From Microglena sp. YARC (taxonomy: Eukaryota > Chlorophyta > Chlorophyceae > Chlamydomonadales > Chlamydomonadaceae): a DNA stretch of 64,000 nt. This document shows, piece by piece, positions 1 to 11,300 of this stretch. Numbering within the stretch: position 1 is the first letter of the stretch; each line of letters opens with the position of its first letter. Made by a program: the position numbers and the translations under genes. The DNA lies in assembly GCA_022414725.1 (NCBI GenBank), contig CM039462.1:99284579-99348578 (forward strand), given 5' to 3'. Below the pieces are notes generated by a model. The model was not told where the DNA came from and ran no database searches. It saw only the letters and a program-made list of their open reading frames with translations.

Positions 1-338
1 GAAGGTTTGTAGCCGTCATGGGGGGAAGGTCTTGCAATATGGAAGTCCCCAGCACCTGGCGTTGATCCACACCAGCAAGACCCAAACCTGCAAGATCCAC
101 ACCAAGAAACGTGTGGGTTACATGCAATAATAGACAAGACACATAGCAATGAAAACGAGAGGCCAGAACATGGCAAGCACGAGCTTGTGTGTGTGTGAGG
201 GTGAGGTCAGGTTTTGCATATACAAATCCATGTACCGTCCAAGATTTGTGACAGGCCTAGCAACTACGAAGAGGCATACAAACGGTGCGACACTCAATTC
301 GGGCTACGGCAAATGAAAAATGAAGCGTCACGCATAAG

Positions 339-526
339 TAGGGATCGGCATATCATATGATTTTGGCCAAAGGTGGGTATGATATCATATGATATCATAC
401 AAAAATCATATGATTTAATATCATATGATATGATGCCCCATGCCAAAGTTACCTAGTCAGACCGCCGGCATCATATGATATCATATGATGACATGATATC
501 ATATGATGTCATATTGCCAATCCCTA
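339..526 (+). mobile_element. hAT-like MITE, family B, intact
   Basis: AT-rich element of 188 bp made mostly of ATCATATGAT palindromes. Ends are inverted: TAGGGATCGGCA at the left and TTGCCAATCCCTA at the right. It is flanked by an exact 8-bp target duplication CGCATAAG (331-338 and 527-534). An 8-bp duplication with TAGGG ends is the hallmark of hAT elements. There is no coding capacity. Confidence 0.85.
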
Positions 527-1180
527 CGCATAAGTCACTAACATGGGCTCACCTTCATCAGCATTAGCAGGCGAGAGTTCCACTCTTGAAGCTAAAGAGC
601 TCCTCATGGATCTGCTTTGCAGCTCCATATCAGCATCATTCCCATTGTCCATGGAGATGGCCATCTCTTCATCATAATCCCCATCGTTCATGGAGATGGC
701 CATATCATCATCATCGTCATCTTCCACACCGCACTGCGGCTGGCAGCCAAGGTCCTTTGCACTCTTCGACTCTTCCGGCCTTGTTTTTTTCTTCTCCGGA
801 GAAATCAATGCACCCAGAGAGTTTAAGCGCAGTCTTGAGCTGCAATGCTCGTAATTGTGAGCAGCACGAGCGGCACGAGCGCTTTGTGTCTTAAGCTGAT
901 TTTTGGTCAGGTGAGGCGGCAGTACCGCTGCGGTAGCTGCTGTAGTAGTGGCTAATGCAGTCCCACTAGTAGAGGCTGCCGCTGCCCCACTAGTAGGAGC
1001 TGGTGCAGCCCCACTAGAAGCGGCTGGTGTAGTCCCACTAGTAGCGGCTGGTGCAGTCCCACTAGTAGAGGCTGCTACAGCCCCACTAGTAGCGGCTGGT
1101 GCAGTCCCACAAGTAGCGGCTGGTGAGGAGGTAGTAGCACACGTAGAGGCTGGTGTGGAGCGTCCTACATGTTGAAACAT
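524..1180 (-). CDS. Hypothetical Ala/Thr/Ser-rich acidic ORF
   Basis: A 218-codon open frame on the minus strand. The first 90 residues are a degenerate repeat of PAATSGxA type, encoded by about 30-bp repeats at 940-1150. A short basic stretch follows (NQLKTQSARAARAAH), then an acidic block with a DDDDDD run and a repeated AISMxxGxxDEEMAISM motif, encoded by a tandem duplication near 640-710. No domain is recognised. The ATG at 1180 is the only start in frame. It could be one exon of a larger gene, or a chance ORF over repeats. The low-complexity composition and lack of flanking splice support keep confidence low. Confidence 0.3.
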   Translation of the reverse strand: MFQHVGRSTPASTCATTSSPAATCGTAPAATSGAVAASTSGTAPAATSGTTPAASSGAAPAPTSGAAAASTSGTALATTTAATAAVLPPHLTKNQLKTQSARAARAAHNYEHCSSRLRLNSLGALISPEKKKTRPEESKSAKDLGCQPQCGVEDDDDDDMAISMNDGDYDEEMAISMDNGNDADMELQSRSMRSSLASRVELSPANADEGEPMLVTYA

Positions 1181-1279
1181 TGAATGCGGCTATATTAAAT
1201 AAAGGCTGGCCAGGGTAGGCTCTCATTAACCTTCATGTGCATGCACACCTGGACTGCCGTTGCACTCACACCGCACGCT

Positions 1280-1317
<38 letters not shown>

Positions 1318-2231
1318 ACCACCACAATAAAAACGTGTGGAGGGTTGCATGTGAGCCAAGCAAATTTCCAACAAAGCTAGAGAATACTCGAGGGGGGGTC
1401 AGGAAAGAAGCTGACAGACCTCAACTTCGCTTTCAATAGAGCATACCCTCAGGATATGGTGGCAACTCTTTTTTTTCTTCACCCAAAATAAAGTTGAACA
1501 GGAATTTGGATGTCCCCAAAGTTTTTTTACCCAAATCTGAACTTGGCGATAAATCAAGTTTGGGCAACCCCTTAAAAGATGTAAGTGCATAATTGGACAT
1601 GGCATGAAAAGATCTTTCGGATGGCCCCCATTTTAGGGGGGTTAGGGTGGGGTAGGTTTTTTTTTAGGGTGGGTTGGTGGGTGGGGGGTAAAATCTTTAT
1701 TTTCAACTTTATTTCCCCCTCCTTTTGTCTGAAACCTCCACAATTCCGACTCCCATCTGAATTGGACACCATGTTGAAGTTGCGGTCCAAAATCTGTTTT
1801 TTTGCCCCCCCCTCTAGAATACTGCAGGAAATTGCCATCAGATATTGTGGTAGTCGGTCATACTCACTGCTATAACTGTTGCCTGTCTTAAAGCCATTCT
1901 TGCAGAGATAACGATTCTTTTGACGAGGCATCCTGCAACCAAACAATATACAGATCAGCGTACAAGGGGCGTCACGGAGTTGTGCTTGGCTGCAGCATGC
2001 AAGCAAAACCATAGATTACATTGCATCAAACCGCTCTAGCCACACTAACCATGTGCACCCCCCTCATATGCATCTCCCCAAGCATCCGCCCATGCATCCC
2101 CCCCTCAGGCTCACTGCGATGTGAGACTATGAAAGTCCTTGCAACCTTAAGCTGGAGGAGTTCGACTTTCTGGAGGCATGTGCTCCCCTAGGCCCACAGC
2201 CAGGTCTATTGGGTCAGAGCCCATGATGAGG

Positions 2232-2527
2232 GCACCAATGGAAAACGCTACTCCTGCAACTAGGGGTCGACATGCGCCACGAAACTGCTAGTGCACAACA
2301 ATGGCGCCCAATTGCGTTGATCACTTAGTTTAGAATCACGCATTGTCGCGCAGCGCAGCAGCGCGACAGAGAGCTTTGATGAGGGGACCCATGGGAAACG
2401 CTAAGGCTCCGACCAGGCGTCGACCTGCCCTACGAAACTGCTAGTGCACAATTATGACGCCCAGTTGCGTTGATTATTTAGTTTAGAAAGCTCACCTTGT
2501 CGCGCAGCGCAGCGCGCGACAGAGACC
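2232..2527 (+). repeat. Tandem duplication of about 150 bp
   Basis: Two diverged copies (about 2232-2375 and 2383-2527). Both carry the shared parts GAAACTGCTAGTGCACAA, GTTGAT(C/T)A(C/T)TTAGTTTAGAA and TGTCGCGCAGCGCAGC. It lies about 650 bp upstream of the WRKY ATG; a promoter role is possible but not shown. Confidence 0.7.
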
Positions 2528-3171
2528 GGGGTCCTTCCTGGAAAATTTTGAGCCGACGAGAGCTCGGCAAGAGCAAGAATGCTTGCCCATTGGTGCCTCG
2601 GACCTTTTCCACATTCAGGATTGACAGGTCCAAGGTTCATTTCCGATATATCCATTTCCGACAGATCAACCAGAGCCAATGGCGACAAATCCGAATATGA
2701 GAACTTAGAGGTTGGGACTTCTGGAAGCGATCCCTCTATCGGGATTTTGTCGCAGGCAGACACACGCGTGTGGTACTTACGGTGTACCTCAACATCCCGA
2801 ACGGGTCTGGGCCGCCCCATGGCATCCCTCTCTCTGATTCTGATACTTCCTTCTCGTATCCAATACGCTAGGGCTGATAAAAACCATACGATGGGGCTGC
2901 CCGAGGCTCCTGCTTAGAGCACACGCAGCTTTGGCGCAACGGGAATGAAGTAACGGGAAGTAACGGGAAGAAGCACCAGGGGCCGATATGCATCGGATGG
3001 CCACTTTCAGGCCGAAGCCACAAGGTATCAGAAGGCCGGGGAATGAGTGTTTGGGGGGGAATCGAGTCGAAAGCGACGAAGCTTTGTTTTCAACTCCGAA
3101 GGTCGAAAGAAGCTGTTGCGAGCTGGGGAACACTCCGCTTTCAATAATTCAAGGCTGAGCCTGGCTGAGCC

Positions 3172-5536
3172 ATGTCATTCTCAAACCCTAACTTCTTCGA
3201 CTCTGGGCCGGCTCGTGCCCCCCTCACCTCTGCCCCAGAGCTCTGCCCCATGGGGGTTATGGCACGTCAGCAATCCAACGGCCCAGCAGGCAGCTCTGAA
3301 GAAGCGGCCATTTCTCAGGCCCAATTCTTGTACAGGCGGGTAAAGGCGGTTGAGCCTGAGTTTGAAATTTTGAGCCTGAGTTTGAAATCACAGACGCAGA
3401 CGCAGACAATTCCGCAATGCTGCAGTAGGCTCCAAAATTCTTGCCCAATGTATCCATCGGGGCGCTTCCCCTACGCCACTGCGGTAGATTCTCCTCTCTT
3501 TCTGCCCCTCCGAATCACTGAACCTTCTCCTACCACTGGCGCTCTGAATCAAGGGGTTATCCCACCGCTTTTTCACCACTCCTCCCTGGGAAACGCAAAT
3601 GCTTCGTACTGGCCGACGAAGGAAATAAAGGCCGAGGCCGGGCTTCAACCCTTCCTTCCTCCAGGACCAGCTCCTGAGATAATCGATGGTTCGGATGCCT
3701 CCGAGAGCTTGCCGTGCACGGTGCCCCAGGAGGTGAACAATATCGAGTTGCGAGAATATTTCGAACGAAGGCAACGGAAAAACGACAGGCCGCGGATGGG
3801 GATAAGAATCACTCCCATCTCGGCAAGTGATGGCGAGTAATTGAGGGTTGGTGCGCCTCTCGTCCTTAAACCTACCCCCTCCTGTCCTTCATGCACTACA
3901 GGACTCTCAGGAAGCTGCAGAAGGGGGGCGAAAGGATAGAAAGCAGAGTGCAGCCAATCATGATGGGTGGCAATGGAGAAAGTAAGAACATGCCTGCAAC
4001 TTAAGCTCTTGTCTATATTTGGTTCAAGTCTCTATTGGATGAGTGAGATAGATGTAACTACATATAGCATGTATCTTCTCTGGAAGACTTGAGAGGATGA
4101 GTAAAATAGAGTGTCCGTCTGTAGGGTTTTAATGGAGGTGATCACCTAAGGTGCTCTCTTCACAGACGTGTGATGTGGGATAGGTAGTAGGTGCGAATGC
4201 CAGGTGAACCTGGGCAGTGGGAAAGGCCTCTCCCCAAGATCCAGCAAGACTATTTGTCACACCCCTCATAATTACGACCACATGAACATTGGCCCAACCT
4301 AGCAGAGTTGCACTCCTACATGTCACCCTCCATACAAAACAAACTAAGCCGTCGGGCTTGGAAATCTGGTCTGTCCTGCAAGCTTGGGGGTTGCAGTGGC
4401 TACAGGAAGGGCAGGGACACAAGTGCACGCACAAATGCACTCATGATTTGAGAGCCACAAGTGCCCTTGAGCACATGTATGATGTCTCTAAAGCCTATCT
4501 GACTCCTTCCTGTAGGTATGGTGAGAAGGTAGTGAAGGGAAGCCCCAATCCCCGCAGCTATTACAAGTGCAGCCACCCTGGGTGTCCAGGAAAGAAGATT
4601 GTTGAACGAAATGTGCACGGGGAAATCGTAGCAACAGAATACAAGGTGTGTGTTCAAGCCATCTGCCATACCGCTCTATCAGTGTTTACTGTCTCTGTGC
4701 ACATGTTGTCTGAATGCCCCCCCCAAGATTCAGCTCTCTCACGTATCTGATGCGAATGTTGGAATATGTGAATGTGAGTGTGTGTACGGAAGAATTCTAG
4801 TATTAGTAAAGAAACAAGTATCTATCTTTGAAGGGAACTGTTATGTAATTTGTCATATTACCTGTCTCATGGCGAGCAGCCTTGGGATTGGGTAACACGA
4901 CAAAGTCCAAGATCGAACCCACTACCCTGCCTCAACAGAAAATGATGTTGGCAACAGTGTGCTGAAGAGGGAGACCAGATATGAGGTGGCAAAAGAAAGG
5001 CAAGATGCATCCACTAAATCATAAGCCTTCAGTTTGTAATGATCATATCTGTTGAAAGCCAGGTAATTTGACATCCATTGCTGTGCAGTGCCCGTTCTTC
5101 CCTGCACATGTACCTGCCTTCATCTGCTTTGCTTCTTGCCTGCACCTACCTGCCTGTGCCAACCTCACCTGCGCTGTCATTTACTCACTTGCTTTTTACT
5201 CTTACCAGTGTTCTGTTCTGTCTGCAGGAGGAGCATTGTCACCCTGCACCAACCCATGCAAAGGTAACCAGATTTCGACCCAAGCAAAAAGTGGACCATC
5301 ACGTTAACACTTATCACGTAAGCCTTGATCCATGCTTCTCTCTGGTTAACTGTGTTACACAATTATATTGCGGTCCAGCCGCGCAGTAAAAACAAGAACA
5401 TCTTAATTTAGATCCAAGAAAAAAATTAGCCAGCAAGCCAGACAACAACTTCAATATATCAAATACAGTAAGTCATCTAGTTAGGGACTTGCCCTCGCAT
5501 CACATGACATTTGCTATGCTAGGTGTACATGCTTCT

Positions 5537-5605
<69 letters not shown>

Positions 5606-7409
5606 CTCTCTCCTTCCTCCATCCCTTTTCATTCCTCCCTCCTTCCCTCCCTCCCTTGTCCTTATCTTCCCTCCCTCTGTCCCTCCCTCCCTTGTCCTTA
5701 TCCTCCCCATCATGGGTTTCTCTGGAACTGTCTGCTCATCTTTATCTCTCGTACCCCATCCCCTGACTCTTGATGCATTGTAATGATCTACTTATACCCT
5801 TGCAACAGGTTCAGCAGACCGGGGATGTCTTCTCCAACCTCCTCAGCCCACTAGCCTCTACCTTCATGCCGCAAAACACAATGCTGCCCATCCCCGATCT
5901 CTTTCGCACTGATCTGCAAGGTAGGTACAGACCTTCTCACCACTTTTCACTTTACCACTTTCACTTTACCACTGTTTCTCTTTTGGGCTACGCGTAGCAG
6001 CTTCCAGGCAGCTCCATTAGCCAGCGACTGAGTCAAGCCCCAAGATTACAGCTGCATTGGAGTAACTGTCATGCCAGCTTTCAGACAAACAAGCAATATT
6101 CAAGTTTGGCCCAAGGGTGGGTGAAAAGACTTGCTTGGAAACAACCGCGCGTAACCCAAAAATAAATAGTGCACTTTGTCTAGTTGATTTTATGCCTGAA
6201 ATCCCTATCTGTCGAAATCATTGGAGCTTGGGGTTTGGTGGTTGGCCCCATTGCAAGCAAACGTGATGGCCCCCTCAATCTCACGCCTCATAATAAGACA
6301 TACCATTTACTTATTTATGTATTTATTGGAGCTTGGGGCAATGCAGATTGCTCCAGCCTAGCTGATGTTCTGCAGCTCTCTACTGCTCAATTCCTCGTGG
6401 GAATATCTGTGTCCATGGCAGCAGTGTATGCATGCCAAATGTAGCAGTAAAAGCATGCCCTGTGCAGCACTGTGAGGATGCCCATTGTAGCAGTTTATAC
6501 ACGCCCTTTGCAACACTGTGAGGATACCCATTGCAGCATTGTATACATGCCCATCACAGCAGTGTATACGTGTCTAATGCAGCAGTAGAAGCTTGCCCTT
6601 TGTGACAGTGTAAGTATGCCCATTGTAGCAGTGTAAGTATGCCCATCACAGCAGTTTATACATCCCAATGGCAGTCGTGAAACATGCCCATTGCAGCATT
6701 GTATACATGCCCATCGCAGCAGTGTATATGTGCATAATGCAGCAGTAAAAGCTTGCCCTTTGTGACAGTGTAAGGATTCCCATTGTAACAGTGTAAACAT
6801 GCTCATTACAGCAGTGTTTACGTGCCTAATGCAGCAGTAAAAGCTTGCCCTTTGTGACAGTGTAAGGATTCCCATTGTAACAGTGTAAACATGCTCATTA
6901 CAGCAGTGTTTACGTGCCTAATGCAACAGTAAAAGCTTGCCCTATGCGACAGTGTAAGGATTCCCATTGCAGCAGTGTAAACATGCTTATTACAGCAGTG
7001 TATACGTGCCTAATGCAGCAGTCAAAGCTTGCCCTATGCGACAGTGTAAGGATGCCCATTGTGACATTGTAAGTCTTCCCATTACAGCAGTGCATACGAG
7101 CCCATTAAAAAACCCAAACATCCCAATTGCAGTCGTGAAAAGATGCCTACTGCAGCATTATATACGCATGCCCATTATCCAATCATTGCATCGTGCTCTG
7201 ACTGTATGGCTTAGTATAATCCAGCCAGACAGGTCTGTGAGCCCTTACCAGGTTCCCAAATTTCAGACCTTCAGCCTTGGAAGAGGCCGCACATTTTCTT
7301 ACATGCTTTTGTGCAGTAGTAAGAGATCAGGCGCAGTAGCGGTATGTGAAATAACCCCCCCCAGTAACCTTCCCCAGAGTGAGCGAACAGTTTTTTTGGG
7401 GGGCACTGT

Positions 7410-7440
<31 letters not shown>

Positions 7441-8302
7441 GGAGGGGAAGGGGTGTGTGGTGGTGGTGGTACCCACAGTAACCTTTCCCAGAGTGAGCGA
7501 ACGGGAAGGTTCCTTTAATCTCACACCCCGTGGCAAGGAGTAACAACTTTACACGCCTCACCTCCTACAGCAATTGATGTGGAATTCTATGAAGAGGAAG
7601 ATGATGGGGATGACTTGGGTTTGAATGGATACATCCTACCGGAGCCTGTCCCCGTTGGTCTGACGTTGAATGAGCTGGTCCCCGCTGGATTGACGATGAA
7701 GGAGCTTCTCCCCGTTGGTCTGACGATCAAGACCAAGGTGCCTGCTCATATGCTGGCCCAAATAAAGAATGAGGTTGACATGGATTCTCCAAGCAAACGC
7801 TTAGATACCTTGGCAGGTGGGTCCACCTGCGTTTAGAGGTTAGGAGTCTGCTCGTATTTTAAAGCGGAGCCCCCCCTTCTGGGGGGCGGGAGCCCTCAGA
7901 GTCACCGCTTTGTCCGATTGTTTGTATGTTTATTTTCCCGTCACGTTCCAACCCTGGGCCTTGTAAACCCACTCTCCACCCTTCCAAACCTCGGACAGCT
8001 CGAACCTGGCCGACAATTTTGAACCCACTCTCCGCCAATTGTCTGCGTCGCTTGCAACGCGCCTAGCACTTGTTCAGAAGTCATATTATGTGGCAGTTTG
8101 GGTGCTGTGTGTGTGCGCAGCTGTGTGTGTGCGCACGCACAGCTGCATTTTTGTTTGGTTGCATCACTGTGCGTTTGTGTGTTTCTTTATGGCGGCATAA
8201 TTATGTGCTTGTGCTTGTCTGTTCGGCACCATCGCTGTGTGTCTGCGCGTTTCTGCTACTCAGTATCACTACGCTTGTGTTGTGTGTGAGCAAAATGGAC
8301 CT

Positions 8303-8335
<33 letters not shown>

Positions 8336-11300
8336 ACCCCCCCCCCCCCCCCCCCACACCACACACACACACACAACACACACACACACCACACACACAC
8401 ACCACCACTACCAACACACACACACACACACACACACATACAGACACACATACACACACACGCAACAGGAATAGGAACAGGCACAACAACAGTTGTAGCT
8501 GGAGCCATATATATCAATACCATCCAATCCACCTATCCAATCCAAACCTATCCAACACAAAAAAGTTTACTCCCGAGGTTTTGCTTTCGCTATATACACA
8601 AATCAGAAACTATATCCATTACATTTACATGTTTACTTGATTCTGTCCTCAGCTACCCCGCCCCTCCTTTTCTTCTGCAAATGTTTATGCAGCGTATGCT
8701 GGTATAAGTGAGGAACATTGTTTCCACGAAACTACTAGCCAGGACTTCAACCCTAAGCGCCAGCCCTACAGCAGGTTGCCATCAGGGATCGCAGACACTG
8801 GCATCACTCTGCTAGTGCAGCCTCAGCAGCCGCCCCCCTTACCCCCTCCTCCACAGCACCAGCACCATCTGCAGCCTCAACAACAGCCGTCTCAACAACA
8901 GCTGCAGATAACCCTCCAGTCGCAGCCCTCGCCGGGCTTGTGCGAAATGGGGACAGTTGGGTCTCAGGGCTCTGGGGGAAGCACCCATGACATGTTCTCG
9001 ACTGCCCAGCGGGTGGTTGACATTGACGGGGTGGAAGACGGTTACAAGTGAGTTTTTTTGTTTTGAAAGGATTTGCACTGCAGGAGGTTGGACCCTAGTG
9101 CAAGCTGGGATAGTGGGGTCTCAGGTCTCTGGGGGGTCTACCCATGACATCTTCTTGACTGACCAGCGGGAGGTTGTCAGTGGCGGGGTGGAAGAAGGTT
9201 ACAACCTCTTTTTTTGAAAGGATTTGCACCGTGGGAGGTGTGAACCTTGCACAAACCAGTAACTCAGATGATCCAGAGAGTAAAGCGTGGCCAGTGAATG
9301 TTGTAGAATGTCGGTCAGTCCAGGCTTGGCCGATCCGGCATAAAGGGATTGGCCCACTTCCATGTATCCATGCAAACACCTGCAAGGTGCAGAGATGAGT
9401 TGTTAGCGTGGGATTTGTGGCAGGTTTGGGTACATGGTGGACGATATGATCTCTTCAATTTGCCGATCATTGTTGCAATGGCTTATCACTTGCATTGATT
9501 TGTGTTATTAGGTTCGAGGTGTTAGTAGGTTTGAGGTGGAATAAGGTTCCCCTTCATTTGCGGACTGTGATTGCAATTGCTTATCACGTACATTGACTCG
9601 TTTTGGCAGATGGGTAGTTGGAAAGAGCATTGGCGCATTGGGATATTTATAAAGGCAATGACTCATTTCGGCAGATGGGTGGCTGGAAAAGGCATAGGCG
9701 CATTTGCTGGTTAGAATGGGTGGCTAGAAAAGGCTTTGACTCATGTGCTGATTATGACCACAGTCCCTTCTCACATCCATGAGCCCCTTTCAGTGATATA
9801 CAATGGTCTAGTGGTAGACCAGATTGCTTGAGAATGAAGAGTCTGGGGTTCGACACACCCATACGGTCGCTCTTGGCGTTGCAGGTCGTCGTAAACCGCG
9901 ATGGTAGCTTGTACAGTTGAGGTAGGAGACCGCTCCCCACCCGCATACGACGGGCTCCCCTAACACCACGCCCCACCAGGCGTTATCATTACATTTTATC
10001 TCACATCCATTGACTCCTTATCACAGGTGGCGCAAGTATGGACAGAAGCAGGTGAAGGGCAACCCCTACCCTCGCTCCTACTACAAGTGCACCTACGCCG
10101 GCTGCAACGTGCGCAAACATGTAGAGCTCTGCCCAGAGGACCCAACCAAGACAGTAATTTCGTATGAGGGTCAGCATGACCACCCGGCACCATCCGGTAC
10201 ACGCTGCTACCCCATGGTGGGCGGGGGCGCAAGAGCAATCAAGCCGAGCAAGGCAAAGAAGGGCAGGGGGGGCCGCGTCAAAGGTACGTGGAGCATAACT
10301 TTTTATCCGGCTACAAGAAGCAGCTTCTAGGTAGCGGCTCCCCTGGCTTGCTATTCAGTGCTTGGCCCCAGTGCAAGCAAACAGGCTGGCCCCTCAACCT
10401 CACGCCTCGTAATGAGGCGTACTATTTATTTACTTGCTATTCAGCCAAACCTTGCGCAACCTAGTGCACCTTGAAGCTGACACAATTAGCTGTCCAGAAC
10501 TGCTGTAATCTTTGGGTGTACCATAATAGTTGGGTCAGATAACTGCCTAGGAAGTGTGCAGGAAAGCCGAAAAGAAAAGCTCTGCTGTGGAGCCTGGGAC
10601 CTGGAGTTAAACTCAATCTTGAACTTGGCGACTAATCTAATCTGGGGATCCAACCAGGGCTTTTTTTCATATCTGAAAGTGGCTTTCTTCTAGCTCTGTG
10701 TTTTTAGGCCTCCTCCAGGGACAGTATTTTAGTGTTTTCTAGCTTTTATAGCCTTGCCATTCAGGGTTAAAATTACTTTGTTAACATTTTATTGCGATAA
10801 TTTTGCCAGAACGGGGTCAAGACTAGCGATTGCTATATATAGCGGGGGAAAAGCCCTGGTTCCAACCCGCCACCACCCGTTTCCCTGCAGTCACACTTCC
10901 TTGCAATTCAACCCACATCTCATTTCCCACCATTCTGCACTATCATTTCCCCACAATCCCCCCACCCTCCTCACCTCTGTGAACAAAGGAATACAACACA
11001 GAAGACGACACTTAAGACGGCTGCCCACGATCCCTTTTCCTCACAAATCCATCGCCCCTACCAGCCAACCCACCAATCCCCCCCACCCACACCCACCCAC
11101 CACCCCCCCTCCCCCCCCCACACACACACACACACACAAATGCTAAAGAAGAATACAGCACAGAAAACGACATCAAAGAGGGCGTCCCACAATCCCATGT
11201 CCTCGCGAACGCATGGCCCCACATAATCCAACCCACCAATCCATATCCACATCACCTACCCACCCCCCACAAATGCCAAACAGAGGAATACGATACCGAA

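Noticed and set aside
1585..2012. Overlapping open frames of 96 and 146 codons on opposite strands
   Set aside because: Homopolymer-rich sequence with no motif and no supporting junctions.
8070..8707. Several Pro, His/Thr or Gly-rich open frames on both strands
   Set aside because: They are translations of poly-C and (AC)n simple sequence inside a WRKY intron.
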